The notes below the pieces were generated by a model. It ran no database searches. It had not been told where the DNA came from and saw only the letters and a list, made by a program, of their open reading frames with translations. Shown here in pieces: positions 1 through 6,272 of a DNA stretch of 24,547 bases (its first letter is position 1; every line of letters begins with the position of its first letter). The DNA comes from CAYMJK01 sp043101635 (GTDB lineage: Bacteria > Planctomycetota > Phycisphaerae > Phycisphaerales > UBA1924): the NCBI GenBank assembly GCA_043101635.1, contig JBICIE010000279.1, positions 1-24,547 on the forward strand, given 5' to 3'. A program made the position numbers and the translations under genes.

Positions 1-173
1 TGGAAGGGCTGGAGAACGCGCCGGAAGTTCGGGATCTGATCATGTCCCGCGTCCGGGCTTCTCGGGCCGCGGGGCTCGGGGACGAGGCCGGGGATCACGG
101 GGGGCTGAGCCCGGCGGCCCTGGGGCTTCTGCGAGAGATCCGGGATCTGGCGAAGCGGGCGGCAGAACGTTGA
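1..173 (+). CDS. C-terminal end of an unrecognised protein (5' end outside window)
   Basis: An open frame enters from the left edge (codons in phase with position 3) and stops at TGA 171-173, giving a 56-residue tail that includes LREIRDLAKRAAER. It is rich in Arg, Ala and Glu and looks helical. No family could be recognised from so little. It is read as the end of a real gene because the frame is open to the edge and the next gene's -35 box overlaps its stop codon. A non-coding origin cannot be excluded. Confidence 0.5.
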   Translation, partial: EGLENAPEVRDLIMSRVRASRAAGLGDEAGDHGGLSPAALGLLREIRDLAKRAAER

Positions 174-231
174 CGCCGGCCCCGCCGCGCTGTCTAATGA
201 GGTAGCCCCGGACCGGGGCGCAACGGGGAGG
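170..231 (+). promoter_or_regulatory. Sigma-70-type promoter, start-site palindrome and ribosome binding site of the carboxypeptidase gene
   Basis: TTGACG (170-175) and TCTAAT (193-198) are separated by exactly 17 bp, close to the sigma-70 consensus. The predicted transcription start near 205 falls on a perfect 7-1-7 inverted repeat (GCCCCGG 205-211, CCGGGGC 213-219), which could be an operator or a 5' hairpin. GGGGAGG (225-231) lies 6 nt before the ATG at 238 and fixes that start. Confidence 0.6.
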
Positions 232-237
232 TTACCG

Positions 238-2514
238 ATGGTCATTCGTACCCATGTCCGCTGCGGAATCGCAGCGCTGGCGGTTGCGGCGTGCGCCGCT
301 GTCGCCCAGCAGCAAGAGCCTTACCGGAACCACGCGCTGGTGTCGGTGGACGCTCCGACGCCGCGTCAGATGCTGGCGATCACCCAGCTTACCGACGACA
401 TCTGGACGCATACGCCGCGACCCGGGGCGGCGCTGGAGTTCCGGGTCACGCCCGAGCAGCTTGACCGGCTGCGTCAGCTCGGCATCGAGCACAGGGTGCT
501 GATCGAGGACATCCAGGCGGAGGTCGACGCCGAGCGGGCCAGGCTTGCGGCGGGCCAGCCCGCCGACGCGGGCTGGTACGACGATTACAAGACCTACGAC
601 GAGCACAAGCTGCACGCCCAGGAGCTTGCCGCGGCGAGCGCCGGGCTGGCGACCTTCGAGATCGTCGGTCCCTCGCTGGAGGGGCGTGAGATGTTCGCGA
701 TCCGCATCGACGATCCGGCGGGCGATCCGGACCGGCCTGTGATCGTGCTGCAGGCGGGCCAGCACGCGCGCGAGTGGATCGCGCCGATGACGGCGCAATA
801 CATCGCCGAGACGCTGCTTACCTCGACCGATCCGCGACTGGATCCGCTGGTGCAGCGCTTCGAGTGGATCATCATCCCGACGATGAACCCGGACGGGTAC
901 GACTACACCTGGACCGACCTGCGCCTGTGGCGGAAGAACCGGCGCGACAACGGGGACGGCACCTTCGGCGTGGACCTGAACCGCAACTGGAGCTACCAGT
1001 GGGGCGGCGCGGGGTCCAGCGGCCAGACAGGCTCCGAGACCTATCGCGGGGTCGGGCCGTTTTCGGAGGTGGAGCTGCAGTCGTTTCTCAGCTACATCGA
1101 CCCGTACACGGCCCGCATGGCCGTCCACATCGACCTGCACAGCTACGGGCAGTTGATCCTGTCGCCGTGGAGCTACACCGACTCGCTTGTGCCGCCGGAC
1201 ATCGACCTGTTCAACGAACTCGGCAAGCTGATGTCGGACGCGATCTTCTCGGTGCACGGCGCTTCGTACACCTACGGCCCGGGCGGCTCGACCTTGTACC
1301 TTGCCGCGGGCGTGGCGCCGGACTGGGGCTACGCCGAGCACGGAGCGCTGTCGTGGACGATCGAGCTGCGCCCGATCGGCAGCCCGGGCTTCCAGCTTCC
1401 GCCCGATGGCATCATCCCGACGGTGGAGGAGACGGTGGAGGCGATCATCCAGCTTGCCGAGTCGATCTCGGCGCCGCTGCGGTTCACCGTCGCCGCGCCT
1501 TCGACGATCACGCCGGACGCTCCGTACAACTTCGAGTTCGGCGTGGCCGATGGCATCGGCACGGTCGATCCCGCCAGTGTGCGCGGGTACGTGCGCCTGG
1601 CGGGGGCGTCGATGTTCGATGAACTGGTCGCGACCGATCTCGGCGCCGGGCAGTACAGCGTGACGCTGCCGGAGACCGAGTGCGGCGGGATTCTCGAGTT
1701 CTACCTGAGCGCGGCGACGACGACGGGGGACAGCGCGACGTTCCCGGCGGGCGCGCCCGATGATCTGCTGAGCGCCGAGGCGCTGGCGATCATGACGACG
1801 CTCGCCGACGATGTGGAGACCGACCTGGGCTGGATCGTCGGGGCGCCGGGGGACACGGCGACCACCGGCATCTGGGGGCGCTCGGATCCCGAGGCCACCG
1901 CAGCGCAGCCGGGCGATGATCACACGCCGGATCCCGGCGTCAACTGCTGGGTGACCGACGGCCGGGCCGGAAGCGGCGTGGGCACATGGGATGTCGATGG
2001 CGGCGCCACCACGCTGACGAGCTACAGCTTCGACGCATCCGAGCCGTTCGACATTCTGAACGCCGACCCCATGCTCAGTTTCTGGGTCTGGTACAGCAAT
2101 GACCAGGGCAGCGCCCCGGGGACGGACTCGATGCCGATCCTGATCAGCAACGACGGCGGGGTGAGCTGGGTGGAGATGGAGTCGATCGGCGTCAGCACCA
2201 TCGGCTGGGAGCAGCGGAGCTACCGGATCGGCGATTTCGTTGCGCCGAGCGAGGACATGCGCCTGCGGGTCGTGGCCCGGGACGATGAGCCCGGGAGCAT
2301 CGTGGAGGCGGCGATCGATGACATCGAGCTGATGTTCGCCGGCTGTGCGCGTCACCCGGCCGACTTCACGCGGGACGGGGTGCTGGACATCTTCGACTTC
2401 CTGGAGTTCCAGAACCTGTTCGCGGTGATGGATCCGAAGGCCGACCTGACCGGGGACGGCCTGTGGGACATCTTCGACTTCCTGCTGTTCCAGAACCTGT
2501 TTGAAGGCGGCTGA
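238..2514 (+). CDS. Secreted M14 zinc carboxypeptidase with C-terminal GC-type dockerin repeats
   Basis: A 758-aa exported peptidase of the M14 (carboxypeptidase A-like) family, expected to remove C-terminal residues from peptides outside the cytoplasm. A signal peptide covers about residues 1-23 (hydrophobic IAALAVAACAAVA); VAAC at 16-19 could instead act as a lipobox. Residues 40-105 resemble an M14 pro-segment. Zinc ligands are H176 and E179 (GQHAREW) and H301 (HIDLHSYG); the catalytic glutamate is E376 (WTIELRP). Residues about 520-700 form a beta-rich ancillary region. Residues 703-758 hold two Ca-binding-type repeats, DFTRDGVLDIFDFLEFQNLF and DLTGDGLWDIFDFLLFQNLF, the dockerin-like tail common in Phycisphaerae exported proteins. 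ATG 238 follows a good ribosome binding site and promoter. The family call is firm; substrate and anchoring partner are unknown. Confidence 0.93.
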   Translation: MVIRTHVRCGIAALAVAACAAVAQQQEPYRNHALVSVDAPTPRQMLAITQLTDDIWTHTPRPGAALEFRVTPEQLDRLRQLGIEHRVLIEDIQAEVDAERARLAAGQPADAGWYDDYKTYDEHKLHAQELAAASAGLATFEIVGPSLEGREMFAIRIDDPAGDPDRPVIVLQAGQHAREWIAPMTAQYIAETLLTSTDPRLDPLVQRFEWIIIPTMNPDGYDYTWTDLRLWRKNRRDNGDGTFGVDLNRNWSYQWGGAGSSGQTGSETYRGVGPFSEVELQSFLSYIDPYTARMAVHIDLHSYGQLILSPWSYTDSLVPPDIDLFNELGKLMSDAIFSVHGASYTYGPGGSTLYLAAGVAPDWGYAEHGALSWTIELRPIGSPGFQLPPDGIIPTVEETVEAIIQLAESISAPLRFTVAAPSTITPDAPYNFEFGVADGIGTVDPASVRGYVRLAGASMFDELVATDLGAGQYSVTLPETECGGILEFYLSAATTTGDSATFPAGAPDDLLSAEALAIMTTLADDVETDLGWIVGAPGDTATTGIWGRSDPEATAAQPGDDHTPDPGVNCWVTDGRAGSGVGTWDVDGGATTLTSYSFDASEPFDILNADPMLSFWVWYSNDQGSAPGTDSMPILISNDGGVSWVEMESIGVSTIGWEQRSYRIGDFVAPSEDMRLRVVARDDEPGSIVEAAIDDIELMFAGCARHPADFTRDGVLDIFDFLEFQNLFAVMDPKADLTGDGLWDIFDFLLFQNLFEGG

Positions 2515-2547
2515 GGCCGCGGCGGGTTTCTGGGGCGGAGCATGATC

Positions 2548-2579
2548 GGCGGGGCGGGCCTGGGGGCTCGCCCCGCTTT
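2548..2579 (+). terminator. Hairpin terminator downstream of the carboxypeptidase gene
   Basis: GGCGGGGCGGGC (2548-2559) can pair with GCTCGCCCCGCT (2566-2577), with two G-U wobbles in RNA, around a 6-nt loop. The stem is followed by a short T-rich run (TTTGTTG). It sits 34 bp after the stop codon of the carboxypeptidase gene. The U-tract is short, so intrinsic termination is likely but not certain. Confidence 0.5.
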
Positions 2580-2595
2580 GTTGTGCGCGGGGCGC

Positions 2596-2632
2596 GGCAT
2601 CCGGCATCCGGCGTCCGGCATCCGTGGGATGC
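2596..2632. repeat. Heptanucleotide tandem repeat GGCATCC x4 with an inverted end
   Basis: Four adjacent 7-bp units (2596-2602, 2603-2609, 2610-2616, 2617-2623); the third is GGCGTCC, the rest are GGCATCC. The last unit pairs with GGATGC at 2627-2632, giving a GCATCC-GTG-GGATGC hairpin. The array lies between convergent genes, in the stretch where the minus-strand gene should end. Confidence 0.8.
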
Positions 2633-2640
2633 GGGCCGGG

Positions 2641-3027
2641 GCGCGGGTCGGAGTCGCGCTGGTGACGCGGGGAGCGGCCGGTGAGGAAGCGCAGGAGTGC
2701 GCTGGCGGCGAGGCGGCGCTCGCGGAGGGAGTCGGCTTCGGCGCAGACGGCGTGGAGAGCGGCGATGGCGTCCGGGAGTGCGGCCGCGGCGCGGAGGTTT
2801 GCGACGGCGTGGAAGGCGGCTGTGCGCCGGGCGGCAAGCTGGGCGAAGTCGTCGCGGGTGATGAGGTCGAGGATGTCGGTGAGGGGGATGTCGAGTTGGG
2901 TGGCGAGGGTCTGGGGGTCGGTGGTGAGGAGGGTGGTGTAGATCGTGTCGAGGGCTGCGGCGGGATCGGTGTCGTGCGGCGCGGGGTCGCAGGCGGGGTC
3001 ATCGGTGATGTCGGGCGCCGGGCGCAT
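2641..3027 (-). CDS. Hypothetical small protein with an undefined C-terminus
   Basis: From ATG 3027 (protein start MRPAPDITDD) the frame encodes about 125 residues with strongly C-ending codons (ACC, CTC, GAC, GCC), convincing for a real high-GC gene. The middle resembles a helix-turn-helix (TLATQLDIPLTDILDLITRDD), followed by helical, Arg/Ala-rich segments (ADSLRERRLAASALLRFL). No named family was recognised; a DNA-binding or terminase-small-subunit-like role is speculation. The frame has no stop: no TTA, CTA or TCA occurs on the plus strand in any frame between about 2515 and 2700, so it reads on antisense through the carboxypeptidase gene to 232. The left boundary given is where sequence stops looking coding, not an observed stop codon. 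It may be truncated, frameshifted, or have an unusually long overlapping tail. Confidence 0.5.
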
Positions 3028-3182
3028 GATGTGATTGTCGGGGGTCCGAGCGGGGACGCAAGGGGTGGGCGGGGGAGGGACGGGTTTTTGCGCGCGCGGG
3101 TGGTAGATCGGGGGGAGTGGCGCGAATGTGCGCGCGCCGTGGGCGCTTCGGGCGTCGTCATTGGGCACGCCGAGCACCAATG

Positions 3183-3293
3183 GCGCCTGCGCTTGCCCCG
3201 CTGGGGCGTTTCGAGTCGGGGCGCCGGCTTCCACGGGCTGCGCCCGCTTTGCGGGCTGGCCCGTGGCTACGTCCGCGTGGCCCTTCGGGCCGG
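3183..3293. repeat. Triple-hairpin intergenic repeat, copy 1
   Basis: Three hairpins in series: GCCCC-gct-GGGGC (3195-3207); a large nested one with outer arms CCACGGGC (3231-3238) and GCCCGTGG (3259-3266) enclosing GCCCGC-ttt-GCGGGC (3242-3256); and GGCCC-ttc-GGGCC (3279-3291). Order and spacing match the element at 17894-18017, with 23 nt between hairpins 1 and 2 in both. It lies between the end of a zinc-ribbon gene and the start of the 3027 gene, and no coding potential is seen. This looks like a dispersed non-coding element. Confidence 0.65.
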
Positions 3294-3304
3294 CGAGTTG
3301 ACGG

Positions 3305-3781
3305 TCAAGGCGGAGGGACCAGCGGCCAGTCGGCGCCGCATTCGGGGCAGTGGGCGGGGCCGGCGCTGGGAGCTGCACGCTTGAGATCGACGAGGGAGTA
3401 CCTGCAATCCGGGCATCGACCCTCGTTGAGCGTCTTACGGATCCGAGAAAGGCGGCGCAGTTCGTTCACGATCAGCACAGCGAGTACAAGATCCAGGGCC
3501 GCGAGCACAGCGGCGCCTCTGGTGTGACCCATATGGACAGCCAATCCTGCCGAGACGCCGGTCGCCGCCACGGTCACCCAGGAGAACCAGGCAAGCAGTG
3601 CGCGGGAACGCGCCGCCCTGGCTGCTTTGAGGCGGCGACGCTGAATCTCGGCAGCGAGCGCTGCGCGTTCGATCGGTCCAGTCGGGATGTCACGGACGAT
3701 CGCGCAGCGACTCTCCATGTTGCGCCGTGCAAGGCGAGGCAGGTGCTCCTGCGGCGTTGGCCTGTCCCATGAGGTTGGCAT
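3305..3781 (-). CDS. Small membrane protein with C-terminal zinc ribbon (tandem paralogue 2)
   Basis: A 158-aa protein. Residues 1-60 are polar and Arg-rich. Two hydrophobic segments (about 61-82 and 88-106) are probably membrane helices. The tail is a four-cysteine zinc ribbon (CPDC at 123-126, CPEC at 145-148) ending GADWPLVPPP. ATG 3781 was chosen because the product then begins MPTSWDRPTP, aligning with MPSTWDTPTL of the neighbour at 3902-4375; the open frame extends further upstream but without homology. The last 50 bp of the cysteine-tail coding region are identical to the neighbour's, a sign of recent duplication or gene conversion. Similar ribbon-tailed membrane proteins are frequent in planctomycetes, but no function is known. 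The cysteine pattern suggests Zn2+ binding on one face of the membrane. Confidence 0.75.
   Translation of the reverse strand: MPTSWDRPTPQEHLPRLARRNMESRCAIVRDIPTGPIERAALAAEIQRRRLKAARAARSRALLAWFSWVTVAATGVSAGLAVHMGHTRGAAVLAALDLVLAVLIVNELRRLSRIRKTLNEGRCPDCRYSLVDLKRAAPSAGPAHCPECGADWPLVPPP
3321..3370. repeat. 50-bp exact direct repeat, copy 1 (second copy 3918-3967)
   Basis: Identical over 50 bp to 3918-3967, beginning AGCGGCCAGTCGGCGCC. It encodes the end of the zinc ribbon in both paralogues. The rest of the two genes is much more diverged, so the identity points to gene conversion or strong local constraint. Confidence 0.9.
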
Positions 3782-3868
3782 GGCCGGCTCAAGCATACTC
3801 GGAGTACGGGTAGACTCAACTCGAACAACCGGCGCCTTGCCGAACTGTCGGCGCCGGATGATCTTCAA

Positions 3869-3893
3869 CCACCCGAGCTTGCGCTCGGGGCTC
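3869..3893. repeat. 25-bp hairpin repeat, copy A
   Basis: A 25-bp sequence holding the perfect hairpin CCCGAGC-TTGC-GCTCGGG. It is identical to copy B at 4404-4428. It begins 8 bp beyond the stop codon of the upstream paralogue (stop at 3902-3904, minus strand). No U-tract follows on the minus strand, so it is not a standard intrinsic terminator. Confidence 0.85.
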
Positions 3894-3901
3894 AATGGGC
3901 A

Positions 3902-4375
3902 TCAGGGTGGTGGCACGAGCGGCCAGTCGGCGCCGCATTCGGGGCAGTGGGCGGGGCCGGCGCTGGGGGCGTCATGCCTGAGATCCGTGAGGGGGTACTG
4001 GCAGTCCGGACACTTCGAGAGGTGTACGGCCCGGTGGGCGCGGCGCAGGCGGCGGTAGTGTGTGAACATCATTGCCGCGGCGACGACGCCGACCATGGCC
4101 CACGCGAGCGATCCGGATGTCGCAAGCACCCAGAGCGTCAGCACGACGGTGGCGATCGCGAGGCCGAGGAGGCAGCCGGGCATGTCGGCCTGCTGGCGCC
4201 AGCGCTGGCGGCGGCGGCGCAGTTCGACTTCGAACTGGTCGGCGGTGAGGTCGCCGGAACGATAGCGATCGAGCGGTTCGCAGCGGCGGTGGAGGTTGCG
4301 TTCGGCGATCGCGGCGTTTGGGCGGAACTGGGTGATACGCTGGGTGAGGGTTGGGGTGTCCCAGGTTGAGGGCAT
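3902..4375 (-). CDS. Small membrane protein with C-terminal zinc ribbon (tandem paralogue 1)
   Basis: A 157-aa paralogue of the gene at 3305-3781. It starts MPSTWDTPTL, has an Arg/Gln-rich cytosolic-looking segment (residues 20-65), two hydrophobic stretches (about 68-86 and 88-105) and a zinc ribbon with CPDC (122-125) and CPEC (144-147) ending GADWPLVPPP. ATG 4375 matches the paralogue's start; an in-frame GTG at 4387 would add four residues. The gene lies downstream of, and on the same strand as, the FHA-ATPase gene that ends at 4430, so the three may be co-transcribed unless the intervening hairpin stops transcription. Function unknown; membrane location and metal binding are inferred from sequence. 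Confidence 0.77.
   Translation of the reverse strand: MPSTWDTPTLTQRITQFRPNAAIAERNLHRRCEPLDRYRSGDLTADQFEVELRRRRQRWRQQADMPGCLLGLAIATVVLTLWVLATSGSLAWAMVGVVAAAMMFTHYRRLRRAHRAVHLSKCPDCQYPLTDLRHDAPSAGPAHCPECGADWPLVPPP
3918..3967. repeat. 50-bp exact direct repeat, copy 2 (first copy 3321-3370)
   Basis: Second copy of the 50-bp segment encoding the zinc-ribbon end of the tandem paralogues, exact over its length. Confidence 0.9.
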
Positions 4376-4403
4376 GGGGCGGCTCACCGCGCGGACAGTT
4401 GGG

Positions 4404-4428
4404 CCACCCGAGCTTGCGCTCGGGGCTC
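4404..4428. repeat. 25-bp hairpin repeat, copy B
   Basis: Identical to copy A (3869-3893), with the CCCGAGC-TTGC-GCTCGGG hairpin. It starts 1 bp beyond the TAA stop (4430-4432) of the FHA-ATPase gene. Copies in the same orientation just after two consecutive stop codons suggest a 3'-end processing, pausing or mRNA-stability element. Confidence 0.85.
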
Positions 4429-4429
4429 T

Positions 4430-6082
4430 TTAGCCTGCCACGCGTTCGACTTCGTCGAGGGTCGTCACACCTTCGCCGGCGAGGCGATAGCCGAACTGCG
4501 CCAGCGTCGTGAAGACACCCTGCTCGGCGATGCGGCGCATCTCCTGGATGCTGGGCGTGCCCAGCACGATGTCGCGCAGGTCGTCGTTGAACTCGAGCAG
4601 TTCGAAGATGGCGCGCCTGCCGCGGTAGCCGGTGCGCAGGCAGCGGGCGCAGCCGGTGGAGGCGTAGACGACCGGGCGCGGGCCGCCGGCGCCGGCGCTG
4701 AGATAGCGGCCGATCTTGGAACTCTGGCCGGGGGTGAGGGCAACGGGCGTCTTGCAGTTGTCGCACAGGACGCGCACCAGGCGCTGGGCCAGGACGAGAT
4801 CGAGGGCGTTGGCGACGAGGTAGGGCTCGACGCCGAGATCCAGCAGGCGGAAGACCGCGGCCATGGTGTCCTTGGCGTGGACGGTGCTGAAGACGAGGTG
4901 GCCGGTCATGGCGGCCTGCATGGCGGTGCGGGCGGTCTGCTCATCGCGGATCTCGCCGACGAAGATGACATCGGGATCCTGGCGCAGCACGCTGCGCAGG
5001 ACATCGCCGAAGCCGGCGCCCTGCTTGTCTGCGATGGGGATCTGCGTGACGCCCTCGAGCTTGTATTCGACGGGATCCTCGATGGTCACCACATTCTTGG
5101 CCTCGCGGTCGATCTCGCGCAGGCAGTTGTAGAGCGTGGTGGTCTTGCCGCTGCCGGTGGGGCCGCAGGCGAGGATCATGCCGTGGTCCTGCTCGACGAC
5201 GCGGCGGACCGAGGGCAGCATGTAGGGGGCGAGGCCGAGATGATCCAGGCTGTCGGGGGCGCCGAGGGAATCGAGCACGCGGCAGACCATCTTCTGGCCG
5301 TGGACGGCGGGCGTGAAGCTGACGCGGAACTCGATGCGGCGGGGTTTGTCGCCGGCGCGGCCGATAGTGGCGCTGAAGGTGCCATCGAGCATGGCGCGGC
5401 GGCCGGCGGTCTCCATCTCGCAGGCGGTCTTGATGAGGCCGGCGACCAGTTCGCCGACGCTGGCGGGGACCTCGATGATGGGGATCATCTGGCCATCGAC
5501 GCGCATGCGGACGCCGTAGCGCTCGGAACGGGGCTCGAGGTGGATGTCTGTCGCGCGGGCCTTGCTGGCGCACTGGAGCAGGAGGCGGACCGCGCGGGGG
5601 CCGGGGCTGTCGCCCTTGAGGGCGTCGGTCGTGTGGCCGGAGGCGTCGATGACGCCGACCTCGGTCTCGACATCGCCCTTGGGGGGGAGGTCTTCGATCA
5701 GCTCGCGCAGTTCGCGGGCCCAGGGGGGCTCGGGCTCGGCGCCTCGCTTCCGCTGGGCGGGTTCACCCGACGGGCTTGCGGGGGCTTCGACCTCTCGGGC
5801 GATGACCTCGAACTCGTGCTTTCCGACGCGGAGGATGTCGCCGGCCCGCAGGGCGCTTTCGGTGATGGTGACGCCGTTGACGCGGGTGCCGTTGCGGCTG
5901 CCGAGGTCGCGGACATAGAAGAGGCCGCCGGGGCCGGGGCCGATGACGCAGTGCTTGCGGCTGGCCCGGTCATCCCGGACGCGGATGGTGTTGGCGGGGT
6001 GGCGGCCGATGGAGATCTCTTCGCCGTTGAGGGCGACGGTGCGTCCCTGCCAGCCCTGCGGCTTGAGAAAGAGCTGGGCCAT
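4430..6082 (-). CDS. FHA domain-GspE/PilB-type secretion ATPase fusion
   Basis: A 550-aa protein. Residues 1-95 form a forkhead-associated (phosphothreonine-binding) domain with GRH (26-28), SRKH (41-44) and DLGSRNGTRVNG (59-70). From about 160 on it is a type II secretion/type IV pilus assembly ATPase: ATDIHLEP (177-184), Walker A GPTGSGKTT (307-315), Asp box TIEDPVEY (333-340), Walker B VIFVGEIRD (372-380), His box TGHLVFSTVHAKD (393-405), and zinc-binding CDNC (440-443) with CARC (478-481). ATP hydrolysis would drive pilus or pseudopilus assembly at the inner membrane. The FHA domain occupies the place of the usual GspE N-terminal domains, implying control by Ser/Thr phosphorylation. The start is ATG 6082, with GGAGGA about 10 nt upstream; the longer open frame upstream is unsupported. 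No other pilus genes are nearby. Confidence 0.92.
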   Translation of the reverse strand: MAQLFLKPQGWQGRTVALNGEEISIGRHPANTIRVRDDRASRKHCVIGPGPGGLFYVRDLGSRNGTRVNGVTITESALRAGDILRVGKHEFEVIAREVEAPASPSGEPAQRKRGAEPEPPWARELRELIEDLPPKGDVETEVGVIDASGHTTDALKGDSPGPRAVRLLLQCASKARATDIHLEPRSERYGVRMRVDGQMIPIIEVPASVGELVAGLIKTACEMETAGRRAMLDGTFSATIGRAGDKPRRIEFRVSFTPAVHGQKMVCRVLDSLGAPDSLDHLGLAPYMLPSVRRVVEQDHGMILACGPTGSGKTTTLYNCLREIDREAKNVVTIEDPVEYKLEGVTQIPIADKQGAGFGDVLRSVLRQDPDVIFVGEIRDEQTARTAMQAAMTGHLVFSTVHAKDTMAAVFRLLDLGVEPYLVANALDLVLAQRLVRVLCDNCKTPVALTPGQSSKIGRYLSAGAGGPRPVVYASTGCARCLRTGYRGRRAIFELLEFNDDLRDIVLGTPSIQEMRRIAEQGVFTTLAQFGYRLAGEGVTTLDEVERVAG

Positions 6083-6173
6083 CGGGCAGGGGTCCTCCGC
6101 GGGCGGGCGGCCGGCTCGCCTTCGGGCCGGGATTGTGGCTCTGGGCATGCCTGGTCTACCGGCAAGCCGGCTC

Positions 6174-6272
6174 GCCGGATCCATGGTAGTGCGGATCCGG
6201 CGCCCCCGACATCCGGTGCGCGCCTGAAGCGATCCGGGTGGCCTGCCGGCGCCGGCAGAATACACTCGGCGC
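6174..6272 (+). promoter_or_regulatory. Divergent regulatory region of the FHA-ATPase gene and serS
   Basis: Two perfect inverted repeats lie here. One has 9-bp arms GCCGGATCC (6174-6182) and GGATCCGGC (6193-6201) with a 10-bp spacer, like a dimer-binding operator. The other is the 16-bp palindrome CTGCCGGCGCCGGCAG (6243-6258). TACACT (6261-6266) ends 6 nt before the serS ATG, consistent with a -10 box of a leaderless transcript. No clear -35 or ribosome binding site was found for serS. Confidence 0.5.

Noticed and set aside
2596..2632. CRISPR-like or mobile-element terminal repeat
   Set aside because: Units are only 7 bp with no spacers and no transposase or cas gene is near.
232..3378. 1048-aa minus-strand open frame antisense to the carboxypeptidase gene
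   Set aside because: The plus strand encodes a complete M14 peptidase with signal peptide and all catalytic residues. Only the 2641-3027 portion of the antisense frame looks coding; the rest is a shadow of high-GC codon use.
2542..3384. 280-aa plus-strand open frame
   Set aside because: Its start lies just before the carboxypeptidase terminator hairpin and it crosses the heptad array and the triple-hairpin element; the product is Gly/Val/Glu-rich without motifs.
4404..4428. Intrinsic terminator for the FHA-ATPase gene
   Set aside because: The stem is good but no run of T follows it on the minus strand, and the identical copy elsewhere argues for a repeat element instead.
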